A DNA stretch of 64,000 nt, taken from assembly GCA_027886175.1 (NCBI GenBank), contig JAJNNQ010000004.1, forward strand, positions 17,403,501 through 17,467,500. The letters run 5' to 3'. This document shows positions 11,261 through 21,300 of this stretch, piece by piece; the stretch's first letter is position 1; the number at the start of each line of letters is the position of its first letter. Source of the DNA: Phylloscopus collybita (taxonomy: Eukaryota; Chordata; Aves; Passeriformes; Phylloscopidae). Position numbers and translations under genes: made by a program. The notes under the pieces were generated by a model. It had not been told where the DNA came from. It saw only the letters and a list, made by a program, of their open reading frames with translations, and searched no databases.

Positions 11261-11599
11261 GGGAATAGAAATAAATGGAAGGATCCAGCCTGCACAGGGG
11301 GGAAGCTTCTGGGGAAGTATTTACTCTGGAGGTAGAAGACTGTTTACTCTGGAGGTATGGCAAATCTCCTATCCAGTGTCTTTGGTGATCTCCTTTTGGG
11401 AAGCTGTCCACACTGAATGTATGGCCCCAGACTGAACTTGGACCATTTACTGGTCAAGAAAACCACAGGATCCATGACGTAAAGTCAGCAATGAGTCAAT
11501 AGGAGCAGACACAAAATGTTTTGGAGGAGGAAGAGGAAGGTGAGGAAGCCATCTCACCTTTCAGAGCACAAAGAACAAAGAACGTGGCAGGTGTTATAA
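11261..11599. other. Unique sequence with a small tandem duplication
   Basis: A 15-bp unit (TTTACTCTGGAGGTA) occurs at 11320-11334 and again at 11343-11357. Otherwise nothing is recognised. Confidence 0.5.
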
Positions 11600-12360
11600 A
11601 TGGGCCAGGAGACCAGCTCCTTTGAAAAGGCCTTTATTAGAGATCAGCTCTGGGTAGGGGGCCCGGGGGCTGCGCACGCCGCCGCTGCTCCCAGTAGACA
11701 CCACGGAGGAGGAGGTGCAGTCGAATCTGCTGCTGACGCCGCAGAGTCGGCTCGTGTGGTCCAGGGGGTCACCTCTCTCCAGTTCCTTTCAGGTCATGGC
11801 GAGAAGGTAACAAAAATACCTGCTACCTGCAGGTAGCTAGACGTGTGCTTCGCACAGCTTTGTCCTTCTTAGGTCCAGTTTCTGTGTCGGCTCGCTGTCC
11901 CAGGGGCTTTTCTAGCTCCAACTGGACCTCCGGCCGCAGCCAGGCACCATGGGAGCTTCCTCATCTCCATACTGGGCGGTGTCCACAGCTCGATGGCAAG
12001 CAGCAGGAGGCAGCAGGAAGCAGCAGGGAGGCAGCAGGAAGCAGTGGCGGGATCACTCTATGGGGAGAGGGGAGCCCAAAACCCAGGGAGAAAGATTACA
12101 AAACTCGGGACATAACAAGCAGAAATTTAGGGTACAGATTCAACATGAACAGTTTAAAACAGGTAAGTAACAGTGCAACTTTAATTTTACAGCAAAACAG
12201 TATAACAGTACAACTTGGGAGTGCATAACCTGGGGCTCTTTATTTCTTTCAGCAGGGTGACCCTGCTTGCTACCAAACCGGGGTGGGAGAAGTAAAACCA
12301 GCACTTCCTGAGCACTTTGCTTGAGGCTGGCTTCGTAGTGCCCCAGGCTGGTCCCCTGCA
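11600..12360 (-). mobile_element. Endogenous retrovirus LTR region
   Basis: The minus strand carries an AATAAA poly-A signal (TTTATT at 11633-11638) followed about 35 bases on by an end ...GGCCCA at 11600, the layout of R-U5 in a retroviral LTR. A second AATAAA lies further upstream on the same strand near 12240. CpG dinucleotides are unusually dense at 11660-11760 and 11920-11940 for this window, which suggests a young insertion not yet depleted of CpG. The 5' limit is uncertain; 11950-12360 may be LTR U3 or internal sequence. No intact viral reading frame is present. Confidence 0.6.
12001..12048. repeat. Imperfect GCAGCAGGAA tandem repeat
   Basis: Four to five imperfect copies of a 9-11 bp GCAGCAGGAA/GGAGGCA unit inside the ERV-derived region. 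It would yield a Gln/Ala/Arg-rich peptide in any frame, so it inflates open frames here. Confidence 0.7.
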
Positions 12361-13552
12361 AAGGCTCCTAGGTGGGAACAGGTCTGCTGTGGATTCTCTG
12401 CCTGGCGGTGAGAGCGAATCTCTTTGAGAGCAGGAGGACCAGGACAGAACTAATGGGCTACTGGCCTCGGGGGACTAATGGGCTGCCTAATAAGGACATG
12501 GATTTTGACATGGCAGAGCAAATAAGAATTGGCAGGCATTAACCTCAGACATGTCTGCTACCTAGAGAGAAATCCAAGCCCCTCTCTCACTCTTTGTCCT
12601 GTTTAGCATATTAATGTTTAATTCCATTAGCATCAGCAGCAGTGGCTGCTGTTCAGCCTGGGAGCTGCCTGGGCCAGCCTCAGGAGGTGCTGCTCTTGGA
12701 AGGGGGACCCAGTGGCTGGCCAGGAGCCAGGATCAGCCCCTGCCCCAACTTGACAGCAGTTGCTAACACTGCTGTGGCTCCCAGCATCTGCCTCTTGTTT
12801 GTTCTCCCCTGTTAATTCAGCATCAGCCGCTGCTGCCCACTCCACAGGCTGTCTCCTCCCTGACACATGGCTTGTGCACTCCATTTCTGTTCACCCCAGG
12901 GATTTTCCATCTTTCTCTCTCATGTGTCTCCACTTTCACCCCTTTCCCCTTCATGTCCAGGGTGCAATGCCTGCATGCCTCCCACGAGAACCAAGGCTGC
13001 AGGGGCTGCTTCCAGGATGGAAATAGGACAGGGCAAGAGCTCCTCACAAAGAAATGAACCATGTTGATTCATCTCCTCAAGCCTCCTTCGCTCTGCTCTC
13101 CTCACTAAGTGGCAGTGGCAGCAGCAGCATGGTGCTCAGTGGTGCATTTCCCCGTGTTCGACCCAGCAGCCCTGCACCTCTGGAGAGAGGATTGATCACA
13201 GGAGCACAGGGAAGAAGCAGACCCGATGTCTGCAGAGCTGATAAATCTAATCAGTGAGGTGGCGTCCTATTTTTCTCTCCTTTTCCCCCTTAATGCTTCC
13301 CCTTAAACGAGATATTAAAAATAGGAATATTAATTTGGCAGATGGTGCAATTGGGCTTTTGGCAGGAGTCTGCAGGCTGCGCCGCCGAGTTGCAGACCTC
13401 CGTCTCCACACCGGAGCACTGAGCGATGCTCTGGCTCCTCTCCAGCCTTTGCCTTCCTCCAGCTCCTGCTCCCTCCTCCAGCTCTCAGCGCTGGGGCAGA
13501 GGGAGCTCTGATGGGTCCTTGCTCCAACTGCAGCCAAGTAGGTTTGATTTCT
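12361..13552. other. Unique sequence, no gene seen
   Basis: ACTAATGGGCT is repeated near 12450-12490. A small CpG-bearing patch lies at 13378-13430. No gene recognised. Confidence 0.4.
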
Positions 13553-13635
13553 GACAGTTCTGAGCCACCACCAAAGGATGGAGAGCTTGTTTCTGCTTTA
13601 ATTGCAGCCAGGTTTGATGGCGGTGGGAGCGCTGT
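13553..13635 (+). repeat. 83-bp duplication, copy 1
   Basis: Matches 15742-15824 over the same 83 bases without a gap, with nine mismatches by eye (about 89% identity). The two copies lie in the same orientation 2.2 kb apart. In the one frame open in both, seven of the nine changes alter the amino acid, so there is no sign of protein-level constraint. It may be a local segmental duplication or two fragments of an unrecognised repeat. Confidence 0.85.
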
Positions 13636-13829
13636 TTTTGTGGTGGTGCTTTACTTCTGTGGGGGTCAGGTCAGTCTCAGTTCTGAGTTTGTGGGGCTCC
13701 TGGGTGCCGTGGGCTTCCTGCAGCATCCAAGAATCCCTCCTTGGGAGGGTCTGTGGGGGCTGAGCGTGATGGGTAGATGCAAGCAGAGCATTTCCAACCA
13801 GAGACTTGCACTGGGACCAGAGTTGTGGT

Positions 13830-13831
<2 letters not shown>

Positions 13832-13869
<38 letters not shown>

Positions 13870-13874
13870 TTTTG

Positions 13875-13905
<31 letters not shown>

Positions 13906-13915
13906 GGTTTTTTTT
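13832..13915. repeat. Poly-T(37) plus (TTTTG)n tract
   Basis: T runs from 13832 to 13868, then about seven GTTTT pentamers, then a further T-rich tail to about 13915. Read on the minus strand it is A-rich. Bird LINEs of the CR1 type do not leave poly-A tails, so I treat it as simple sequence. Confidence 0.95.
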
Positions 13916-14306
13916 GTGCCGTGTTTTGGTTGGTCTCAGCTTCATCCAAGAGGAGGGTTCTGGTATTTCATTGCTTTCCATTGCCTGAATTTTCAGAAAC
14001 TCTACAGAGTTAAGTTTCCCCTAAATTTTCTCTGCTGGAGCTTTGGCCCAGTGCTGCAATTTCACCAGGGGCAAAATGAGCTCTAATTAATCGCAGCATC
14101 CATGTTGTGTCCCTTTAGTCCATCTGTAGCACCCTGTTGTTTAACATGTCTCTCCTCACACTGTGTCTGAGCCCAGCCTCAGTTTTGGGGCTGTACCTCA
14201 GCAGGGTCCTGGGAATGGCAGGGAACAAAGGCAGAGCCAGGCCTCGCACTTGCTGTTCATTTTTCATATGCACACAAAGATTTTTTGTTTTCCAAATTCT
14301 TTGGGC

Positions 14307-14325
14307 TTTTTTTTTTTTTTTTTTT
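14307..14325. repeat. Poly-T tract (19 T)
   Basis: Uninterrupted 19-T run just outside the apparent edge of the CR1 reverse-transcriptase fossil. Confidence 0.9.
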
Positions 14326-14334
14326 CCCATCCTT

Positions 14335-14830
14335 TGAACTCCTTCTGGCTTGTCTGTCTTTGTTAGAACGTGATGCCCAGATCTGGGTGTGTTGCTTCAA
14401 ACAGCAGCCTGATGAGCACTGGGAAGAGCAGAATAATTACCTTGCAGGGATGCAGCAGCCTGGTGGTATTGACTTCTGTTCAATCGATCATCCCCCCAGC
14501 CCACTCTCTGTTGGATAGCTGTTTGGCCAGATATCTCCATACAGCCCCTCTCCTTTTGTTTATTCCTTCCTATGTGTTAATCTTTTGCATTTGTCCTGCT
14601 GAATCTCTTTGTATTGATTGCAGGCCACTTCTTTAATTCATCAAGCTCGTATTGTATTTTATTCCTGTCCTGCAAATTATTTGCTACCCTCCCACCCTGG
14701 TAAAATGCTCAGATTTCATTAGCATACCCCTGGCCTGGCTTCCAAGTTGTTAATAAAACTATTGAATCGTATTGACCCTGCAGGGCACTCAGTGGGACCC
14801 CACTTAACATTTCTGCCCACTGGACTCTGA
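14335..14830 (-). pseudogene. Ancient CR1 LINE reverse-transcriptase fossil
   Basis: Read on the minus strand this segment resembles part of the CR1-clade reverse-transcriptase ORF. The clearest protein trace is FNSFINNLE near 14740-14770, just after a degraded GVP...G block; these match the RT motif region before the catalytic Asp-Asp box. The catalytic box itself is not preserved. Downstream on the minus strand the DNA also resembles the following RT/thumb region, including 'GCAGGACAGGAATAAAAT' and 'CACCCAGATCTGGGCATCAC' blocks. Several frameshifts and stops are present, so it is non-functional. High divergence suggests a much older copy than the 3'-end CR1 fragments elsewhere in the window. 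Confidence 0.7.
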
Positions 14831-15741
14831 CCTGTTGAGGTACATGCACATGTATTTTTAATCAGCAGTATGTCTTTGCTCCTGTAGTTCATCTCATTTA
14901 CACTACGTAAGGAGCCAGATGATGTTTTGATCATAAAAATTACGATCTGTGTAGCTCCAGCCACCTGCCCCAGGATGTTCCTGGTGATAGATACACTATC
15001 TGACACGGTGCTCTCCCAGCCCCTGTCTGCTGGGGAGCTGCCGACAACAAGGGGCAGGACTTGTATAAAATCTGAAGTTAAAATATTGTATTGCACTGTC
15101 AAAAAACCTCAAAAACAAAACAAAACTAAACCCCCAAAAACAACTCTCCAAGGCCCTGATGGTGTGACGAGACTACCCCATTCTCCAAAGCTTTCCTGCA
15201 CCACAGCCTGGCCAGACTGGGGCTTGGATTTGTGAGGTCGTGGCGGTGCTCAGCATCTCTCTGGCCCTGCAACAGCCAGGGTTCTGTGGATTCTGCCTGA
15301 TGAGGGCACTAAGGTGGGCAGTTTGCAGGGGCAGGGGCTGTGCCAATCTGCTGCCTGGGGGTGAGGCTCTTCCCTATAGCAGGGAGGTAACCCAAAGGGT
15401 CAGGTCTGGTGGCATCCCACACCTTCTCTGTCTGTTCCAGCCCCTACCTAGGTGGTCTCACCTCCCTGCCAGATGCTCTGTTCTGCAAAAGAGCTTATCT
15501 TGAGCATGTTTTCCTCACTCTGTTGGGCATAGGAGTTACCTTGAAGTAAAGGGAGAGGTGAGAGAGAGAAAACACTTCTCACTAATTCAGTAATGTGCTT
15601 TTGACTGCCAGAACCAGCTTGCATTTCACACTCCTGCTTTAGGTGGCTGCTGCTGCCAGGGCTGGGTGCTGGTCCATTTACCATTGCCAGAGAAGGCTTG
15701 AAGGCCAGTTCTTCCTGGAAGCATCCCTCAGCTTTGGTCCT
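14831..15741. other. Unique sequence, no gene seen
   Basis: An A-rich patch at 15100-15145 contains AAAAC-type simple sequence. No gene or other repeat recognised. Confidence 0.4.
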
Positions 15742-15824
15742 GACAGCTCTGAGCCATCACCAAAGGGTGGAGAGCTTGTTTCTGTTTTAATTGCAGGCAG
15801 ATTTCATGGCAGTGGGAGCTCTGT
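15742..15824 (+). repeat. 83-bp duplication, copy 2
   Basis: Gap-free match to 13553-13635 (nine mismatches). Similarity fades within about 20 bp upstream and stops abruptly downstream. Confidence 0.85.
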
Positions 15825-17469
15825 ATGTGTGGGAACACCACAGACTCTTGGCCAGCAAACATCAACCTATCCCTTGATCACTGATGGACAATATGCTCCT
15901 AACACATGAGAAAATTAAACCCTAATAAGAATGGGTCCTACTGATCTTGAGACCATTTTAGAAAATTTGGGGATAAATTGCTCTGGCAACCTTTGCCTGG
16001 ATGGGGCTTGCCTGACTTTCATCTCTTTAGTTTGTTGGTGGTACCTACCTCCACATGCTTCATTTCATGCCCTTTGGTTTTACCTGGTGTCAGAGGGAGG
16101 CTGAGCTGTGCTTATCCTGATTTCCCTCCCCTTCCTGGGACACAGCATGCTTGCCCCCTGCCTTCCCTCATCCTCCCTGAGGTACTGGGGGCAGTCCAGG
16201 AGTCTTGCACTTGTCCCTCTGGCCCTGGGGCTGTGCCAGGCCATGTCCCACTGCTCCTTTCCTCTGCAGGGTGTCTGTGCTCTGGCACTGCTGCTTGTGC
16301 CTGTGACAGCTCCTTTTCCTGCTAACTGTTATTGAATTACAGAGCCTCTTAATTGTCTCCTTTTCCTTGAAGACTAAATCAAAGCAACCCTTTAGTTCAT
16401 TAGTCTCCTTGCTGTCTGTCAGAAATGACTTTTTTGACTGAGCCTGTCAGGCTGTGCTCCTTCCCCCTTCTCTCCCAGCGACTCTGAAGGAATTCACCTT
16501 CCAATGGTGTTTTTATGCCTCAGAGCTGCATTTTGGGGACTCCCCTGTGACCACCAGTAAAAACCATCCACAGTTGCATCAGGGGATCAACTGAAGTGAG
16601 GGAAAGGTGGCCTGTCCTGTCCCACCTATCCAGTCCTCCATCCCTGGTGGACAACTGAGCCTCCAAAGAGTCAGTACAGCTGCACTTAGGGAGGGCTGGC
16701 AGGATCTGGCCCATGGTGCCTGACATATGGCAAGGCAAGGCATCTTTCCTAGTGTGTGGATCCAAAAATTATTCCTACAAGGTGCAGAGTTACATTGATT
16801 GTATTACTGGATTATCAAATGATTAAAGCCATTAACAATCCACTCTTGAGCAATCAACGTAACAATGTTTAGTTGCCTTGCAGTAACAATTAAAAGATGA
16901 AACAATTTGCAATAATTAGGTAGCATTTGGAAAAAACGTAGTCCTCATTAAGAGAAGTTAAAAAGACTTTTTCTTGTGGTTGAGATGAACCTAGCAGGCC
17001 AATTTTGCTCCTTCTCACCCTCTTTCCTTCCCTCCCTGCATTTTAAGAAAACAATCCGTTCTTTTTCAGCCTTTTATTCCAGCAAAGATCAAAGGGGATG
17101 TAACGTCTGGATGGCTCCCTCTGCACTCAGGGGCTGGTGGGAATTGTGGGACCACGGTGCTGGGGTTGGGAGCTCCTTTTCCTGGGGAAGCTGTCCCGAG
17201 TTTGTGCTGAGCTGTCAGACTGTTCTGCTGCCCAGTGGGATTTCAGGCCACAGAGTCTCAGCAGTTCCTGCGCAGGGGAGGGTTTGGGAGCCAGCACTTG
17301 CTCAGGCACGTGCCTGGCTCTTCCCCTCCCTCATCCCTCACAGAGGAGCAGGGATCACGCCCAGGCTCGTGCTGTCCTGGCAGCTCCTCGGGTGCCAACC
17401 AGCAAAGCACAGGCTTGCACAGGGTCAGCACAGAGCCAGCTGCTGCAGGAGGAGGTGTAGTGAGTTTGA
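15825..17469. other. Unique sequence; AT-rich 16785-16960
   Basis: No gene seen. The stretch 16785-16960 is AT-rich, free of recognised repeats and dense in ATTA/CAAT cores, and is a candidate for conserved non-coding sequence. Confidence 0.4.
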
Positions 17470-17501
17470 TATTAGCCATACACCAGTATTAGCCATACAC
17501 C
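17470..17501. repeat. Tandem 15-bp duplication at an LTR edge
   Basis: TATTAGCCATACACC occurs at 17470-17484 and 17487-17501. An 11-bp part, CAGTATTAGCC (17484-17494), also recurs at 17883-17893, so the LTR-like segment between is bracketed by a direct repeat. Confidence 0.8.
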
Positions 17502-17503
17502 TA

Positions 17504-17860
17504 AGAAAAACCATTTACTCATTCTGCTCTCCTAGAGTTAAGCATAGGAGGTGGAAAGAAAACTCATGGGGTGAGATAACAGGAGAAAAAACTCTAAGGG
17601 CAAAACACGCTCAAAATCTTAGAAGGTATAAAGAAAAATTTATTACCAGAATTAAGAGGATAACAAGAACAGATCCAGCTTTTAGGACACCTTTCCCCTG
17701 CGCCCCAGCCTATTTGTTACAGCCAACAGCAAAAAGAGACAAAATATGGGACTTTTCAGTCAGTTTGTGTAGTGGATTTGGTCCACCATCCGAGTCACAG
17801 CACCAATAAAGGGAGTGGGTTGAGCGCTGGCCAAACCCCAGTGCCCCCCCTAAAACTATT
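17504..17860 (-). mobile_element. ERV LTR remnant
   Basis: The minus strand has an AATAAA signal (TTTATT at 17639-17644) in an A/T-rich context, followed by text ('CCATGAGTTTTCTTTCCACC' on the minus strand) that I associate with songbird ERV LTRs. A 277-codon open frame on the plus strand runs across this segment and its flank, but it shows no domain and is antisense to the LTR. Boundaries are approximate and family is not assigned. Confidence 0.5.
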
Positions 17861-17879
17861 TATTCATTTTCTGCTGTGA

Positions 17880-18370
17880 GATCAGTATTAGCCTAGGGTG
17901 AATTTGTGGTGCTTGTATCCCCAGTTGTCTGTTCTGTTTGTGCTGGACATTAAGTTCTGTACCTTCAAGACTGGAAGGTACAGAAGGAGGGTGAAGGAGG
18001 GGGAAAAAGAAGCGCGTAGTTTGCTTTCAGAAACTGCACTTGCTCCCCTGCATTCTCTCTCATGGACTGTGTTGTCTGCAGCAGGGACAGCAGGAGAGAG
18101 CTCTCCTTCGCTTTTTAGTTAGGGTTTGGGGTTTTTTTTTAAGCTACCTGAGGCAGAGAAGTTCCCCAGAGCGTGGCTTTTCTTTTTCTTGGAACTGATT
18201 GCCCTGCTCTGGACTGAAAACCCAGAAAAACACCTGGTGGGCCACGGGGTTCTTGTGTTCTCCTGGTGCAACAGGGCACTAACCCCCTTGCAGAGGGCTC
18301 AGAGCTGCTGCCCCAGCTGTGCTGCTGCACACCCAGGTCCTGCATGACCACACAGGCTCGTGTAGATGGG
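17880..18370 (+). mobile_element. ERV LTR remnant, same family as 58.5-59.2 kb
   Basis: Two blocks align with the reverse complement of 58548-59198. Block 1, 17880-17967, has GATCAG, then CTAGGGTGA, then 'GGTGCTTGTATCCCCAGTTG' and 'TTCTGTTTGTGCTG'. Block 2, about 18148-18245, has CTGAGGCAGAGAAG and 'CTGCTCTGGACTGA'. This copy is in the plus orientation, and the 3' part with the poly-A signal is missing. The right limit is a guess; clear similarity ends near 18245. Confidence 0.65.
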
Positions 18371-21300
18371 TTCACTTGAGAACTCCTGCATGTGACAAGA
18401 TAGTGCTCAGGAATAGGAAAGTGACTAAGAGCCCAGCACTGATTTTCTTTGTACTTACTGAGCTGAATTCAAGTGTTTTGAGGTAGTGAGTCAAGATTTT
18501 GGAATACCTGGCTCTAAAGGAGACCTCATGTATGTACATTATTCACAGGCTTTGCTGGGGCTTGTGGCTCAGAAGATGCTTCATTTCCTCACACAATGAA
18601 AAAGTAGACACCTTCCTCTTCTGTGTCCTGTCTCCAGGCTCATATTTGGTGATATTTCTTAGTGTTTAGTGCCATCAGCCACAGGGAAGTGGAAGAAGAG
18701 AGACGTGGGATGTGCTTTTCAGACGGGCTCTGTAAGAAACTTGGGTGTGCAAACGCTGTACTCTGGGTATGGAAGTAAAAAATGAATCCAGTGCTTGTGT
18801 GTGGAAGTGAATATCCACTGTGGAGGTTCACTGGGGAACTTCCAGGAACAGGATTGTCAGAGCCATAGCTCATGCAGAGATGGGCATGGTACTTGCTGAA
18901 AAATAATCTCCTTGGTGACAGTCCAATCATCCTGTCTGCATGGTTCTGCTCCAGAATTTCAAACAGATTTTCTACCTGAAGGTACAAGTGAAGATGTTCA
19001 GGTCAATAAGTAATTACAGACATTGGGATCTGGCTACTACCCTGGGATTCCCTCTTCTGCTCTGGCAGAGTGAGCTGTGGCCAGGATCTCCTCTAGCTGG
19101 CAGCAGGCAGGGTTTTGATTATCTGCTCCACTCAAATGGCAGCTGGTCTGTGGCCTCCAAACCACACTGGGACACATGTCCCTGGAGAAATGCCATCTAT
19201 CTCCACATGGGGTTTAGAGCTATGCTGACAGTGCTCAGGAGCTCCTGGGTGAAGTAGAGAAATGCAAGTTCGGAACGCCAGCTTGGGGTGGAGTGCATAA
19301 AAACAGGGTGGCCACACTTGCCTGCAACTCCCTGAAGCAGAAAAGTGAAGTGGCCCCCACCATGTTTTGGGTGTCTGTGGCAGAACCTGGGATTTAGGAT
19401 TCCCAACACCATGCAGAGCCTGCACTCAGAGCTCGTTGGGGGGAAGGGCCTGGATTGCCACTGGTGATGCAGCACCAGTGTGTCCTCCTCTGCTGTGTCC
19501 ATATGGAGAACCATCTGGTGGGGGATGCAGGCTGTGCCTTCGCGCTTCCCCGGAACACGCAGCTGCTGGGCTGCACGCCGCCATCCCAGGCACAAAAATC
19601 AGAAATTATATCAGATACTGTACAGTTGTCACCAACGATATGAACTGATAGGAGCCGATGCTCTTCAGCAAGCTACCGCTGTCACAAACAGAAAATGAGA
19701 ATAGATTGAGCTACATTAGGACTCTGAGAGTAAATCATCTGCAGTTTCTGGGATATTTAGAAATACAAGGATACCCTGAAGGGATCTTTGGCTGATGAGA
19801 AGGCTGGAGTGATAAACGCCTTTGAATGGTGGATAGACGGGAAAGATGCGGTCACTATGATAATTTATACAGTCGTCAGGGGCTGAGCAGCATTTGCAAT
19901 AAATGGTCACAAACACCTCAGAAAGTGCGCTTGCACATGTTGGCTGCAACTTCTTTTGGCCTTTGGTGTCGTGGCTGGAGCAGGGCTGACACCAAACTGA
20001 GGTCATTCCACGTTCACCGCTGGGCACGGTCGGTGTACATCAGACACGTTTGTTCTTGTGCACAGTAGAAGGTGAGCATGGATTACAGCTCAGGTGTAGC
20101 CACAAGGACCTGCCTCCATACGTCACGGTCACTGGCTGATGTTGTTGGGCACCACAGGAATGCATCATCCATTTTGAGCCTGAAGCTCACGCAAGCCAAG
20201 CCCTCCCAACAGGAGCAGAGGGGGGATCCCTGGCACACTGTAGCTGGGAGGAGCTGCCAGGACAGCTGCAGTCCCTCTGCTCACACCAAACCTCAGGGGA
20301 GGAGCTGGAGGCAGCTCAGCAGTGTGGCCAGAGCTGTGGTGGGGTGTGTGGTGCTCTCAGGGTGGCACAGCAGAGGCAGTGGTACAGTGGGACACAGCCA
20401 CCTGCCTCTTCTGCCTGGCACAGCTTGTGGCAGCCCTGACTTGAGGAAAAAGGGGATGTAATGCAAGAGAAGAGTGACTGAAGGATGTTTTGATGTTCCT
20501 CTTGACTGTCATTCAGCATTTCTTAAAAAATCCTGCCAGTTGCATATTTAGATGAAAATTCACTATTTTTTTACTGCCATCCTCCTCAACTGCTCCCAAT
20601 TTTTTCTCCAAAAATATCAATGTATTCTCTTGCTCTGCAGAGAAGAATCTGCTATTAATTCTGCCTCCTGAGGAACCCCATCCCTCCACAGTACTTGTTG
20701 TTTGGGATGCCCATGTGCTGTTTGTGCCCATGCTTGCAAGGGGAGGGCTGGCACTGCCTCTGTTGGGTGTGGACACAACTCAGGGTGTAGCAGCAGCAGC
20801 TGAATTGTGACAGTGGGGAGTGATGGAGACCCAGGTGTGAGGCTGCTGCTTCACATGGGACAGCAGAGTGAGCCCCTTGCTGATGGAGCCAGGGGCCTGT
20901 GGGCAGCACTGGGAGGGCTCACAGTGGATGCTTTGACTTGGGTTCAGCAGAGGGACCGTGGGAGTCTGGGACAAGCATTGCAAATGCTGCTGACAGACTA
21001 GCATGAGTCTTGGTCTATATTTATGTTGCCAGGTATTCAGACTACTTCCCAGAGTAATTTTGGACTCTGCCAAAATAATTTATTCCTGATTTCAACTCTG
21101 TGCGTGCATCTTTCTGCTTTTATTCACAAATGAAAGTTATATGGAATGCTGTCTTACAAGAACAGAAATATATTTAGCGATTCAGGTGGTGTTATAAAGC
21201 ATGAAAATGAAGCTCATGTTGTCAGTCAGTGGTAGGCTAAGACGTATTTATACCTTTGGTCATAATTTCTTTGCTTTAAAATACGTGGTTCAGGGTTTGA

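Noticed and set aside
13832..13915. Poly-T/(TTTTG)n as the tail of a processed pseudogene
   Set aside because: No gene-like sequence adjoins it, and CR1 machinery in birds rarely makes poly-A-tailed copies.
13511..14086. 191-codon frame with long Phe run
   Set aside because: The Phe run is the translated poly-T tract; the upstream part is the 83-bp duplication, whose differences are mostly non-synonymous.
13553..15824. Similar peptides (SSEP-x-PK-x-GELVS) encoded at two sites, suggesting duplicated exons
   Set aside because: Seven of nine base differences change the amino acid, splice sites are not evident and the similarity ends mid-frame; explained by DNA duplication.
16976..17809. Longest open frame, 277 codons on the plus strand
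   Set aside because: It crosses an LTR remnant in antisense, has no domain or conserved motif, and its composition is that of translated non-coding DNA.
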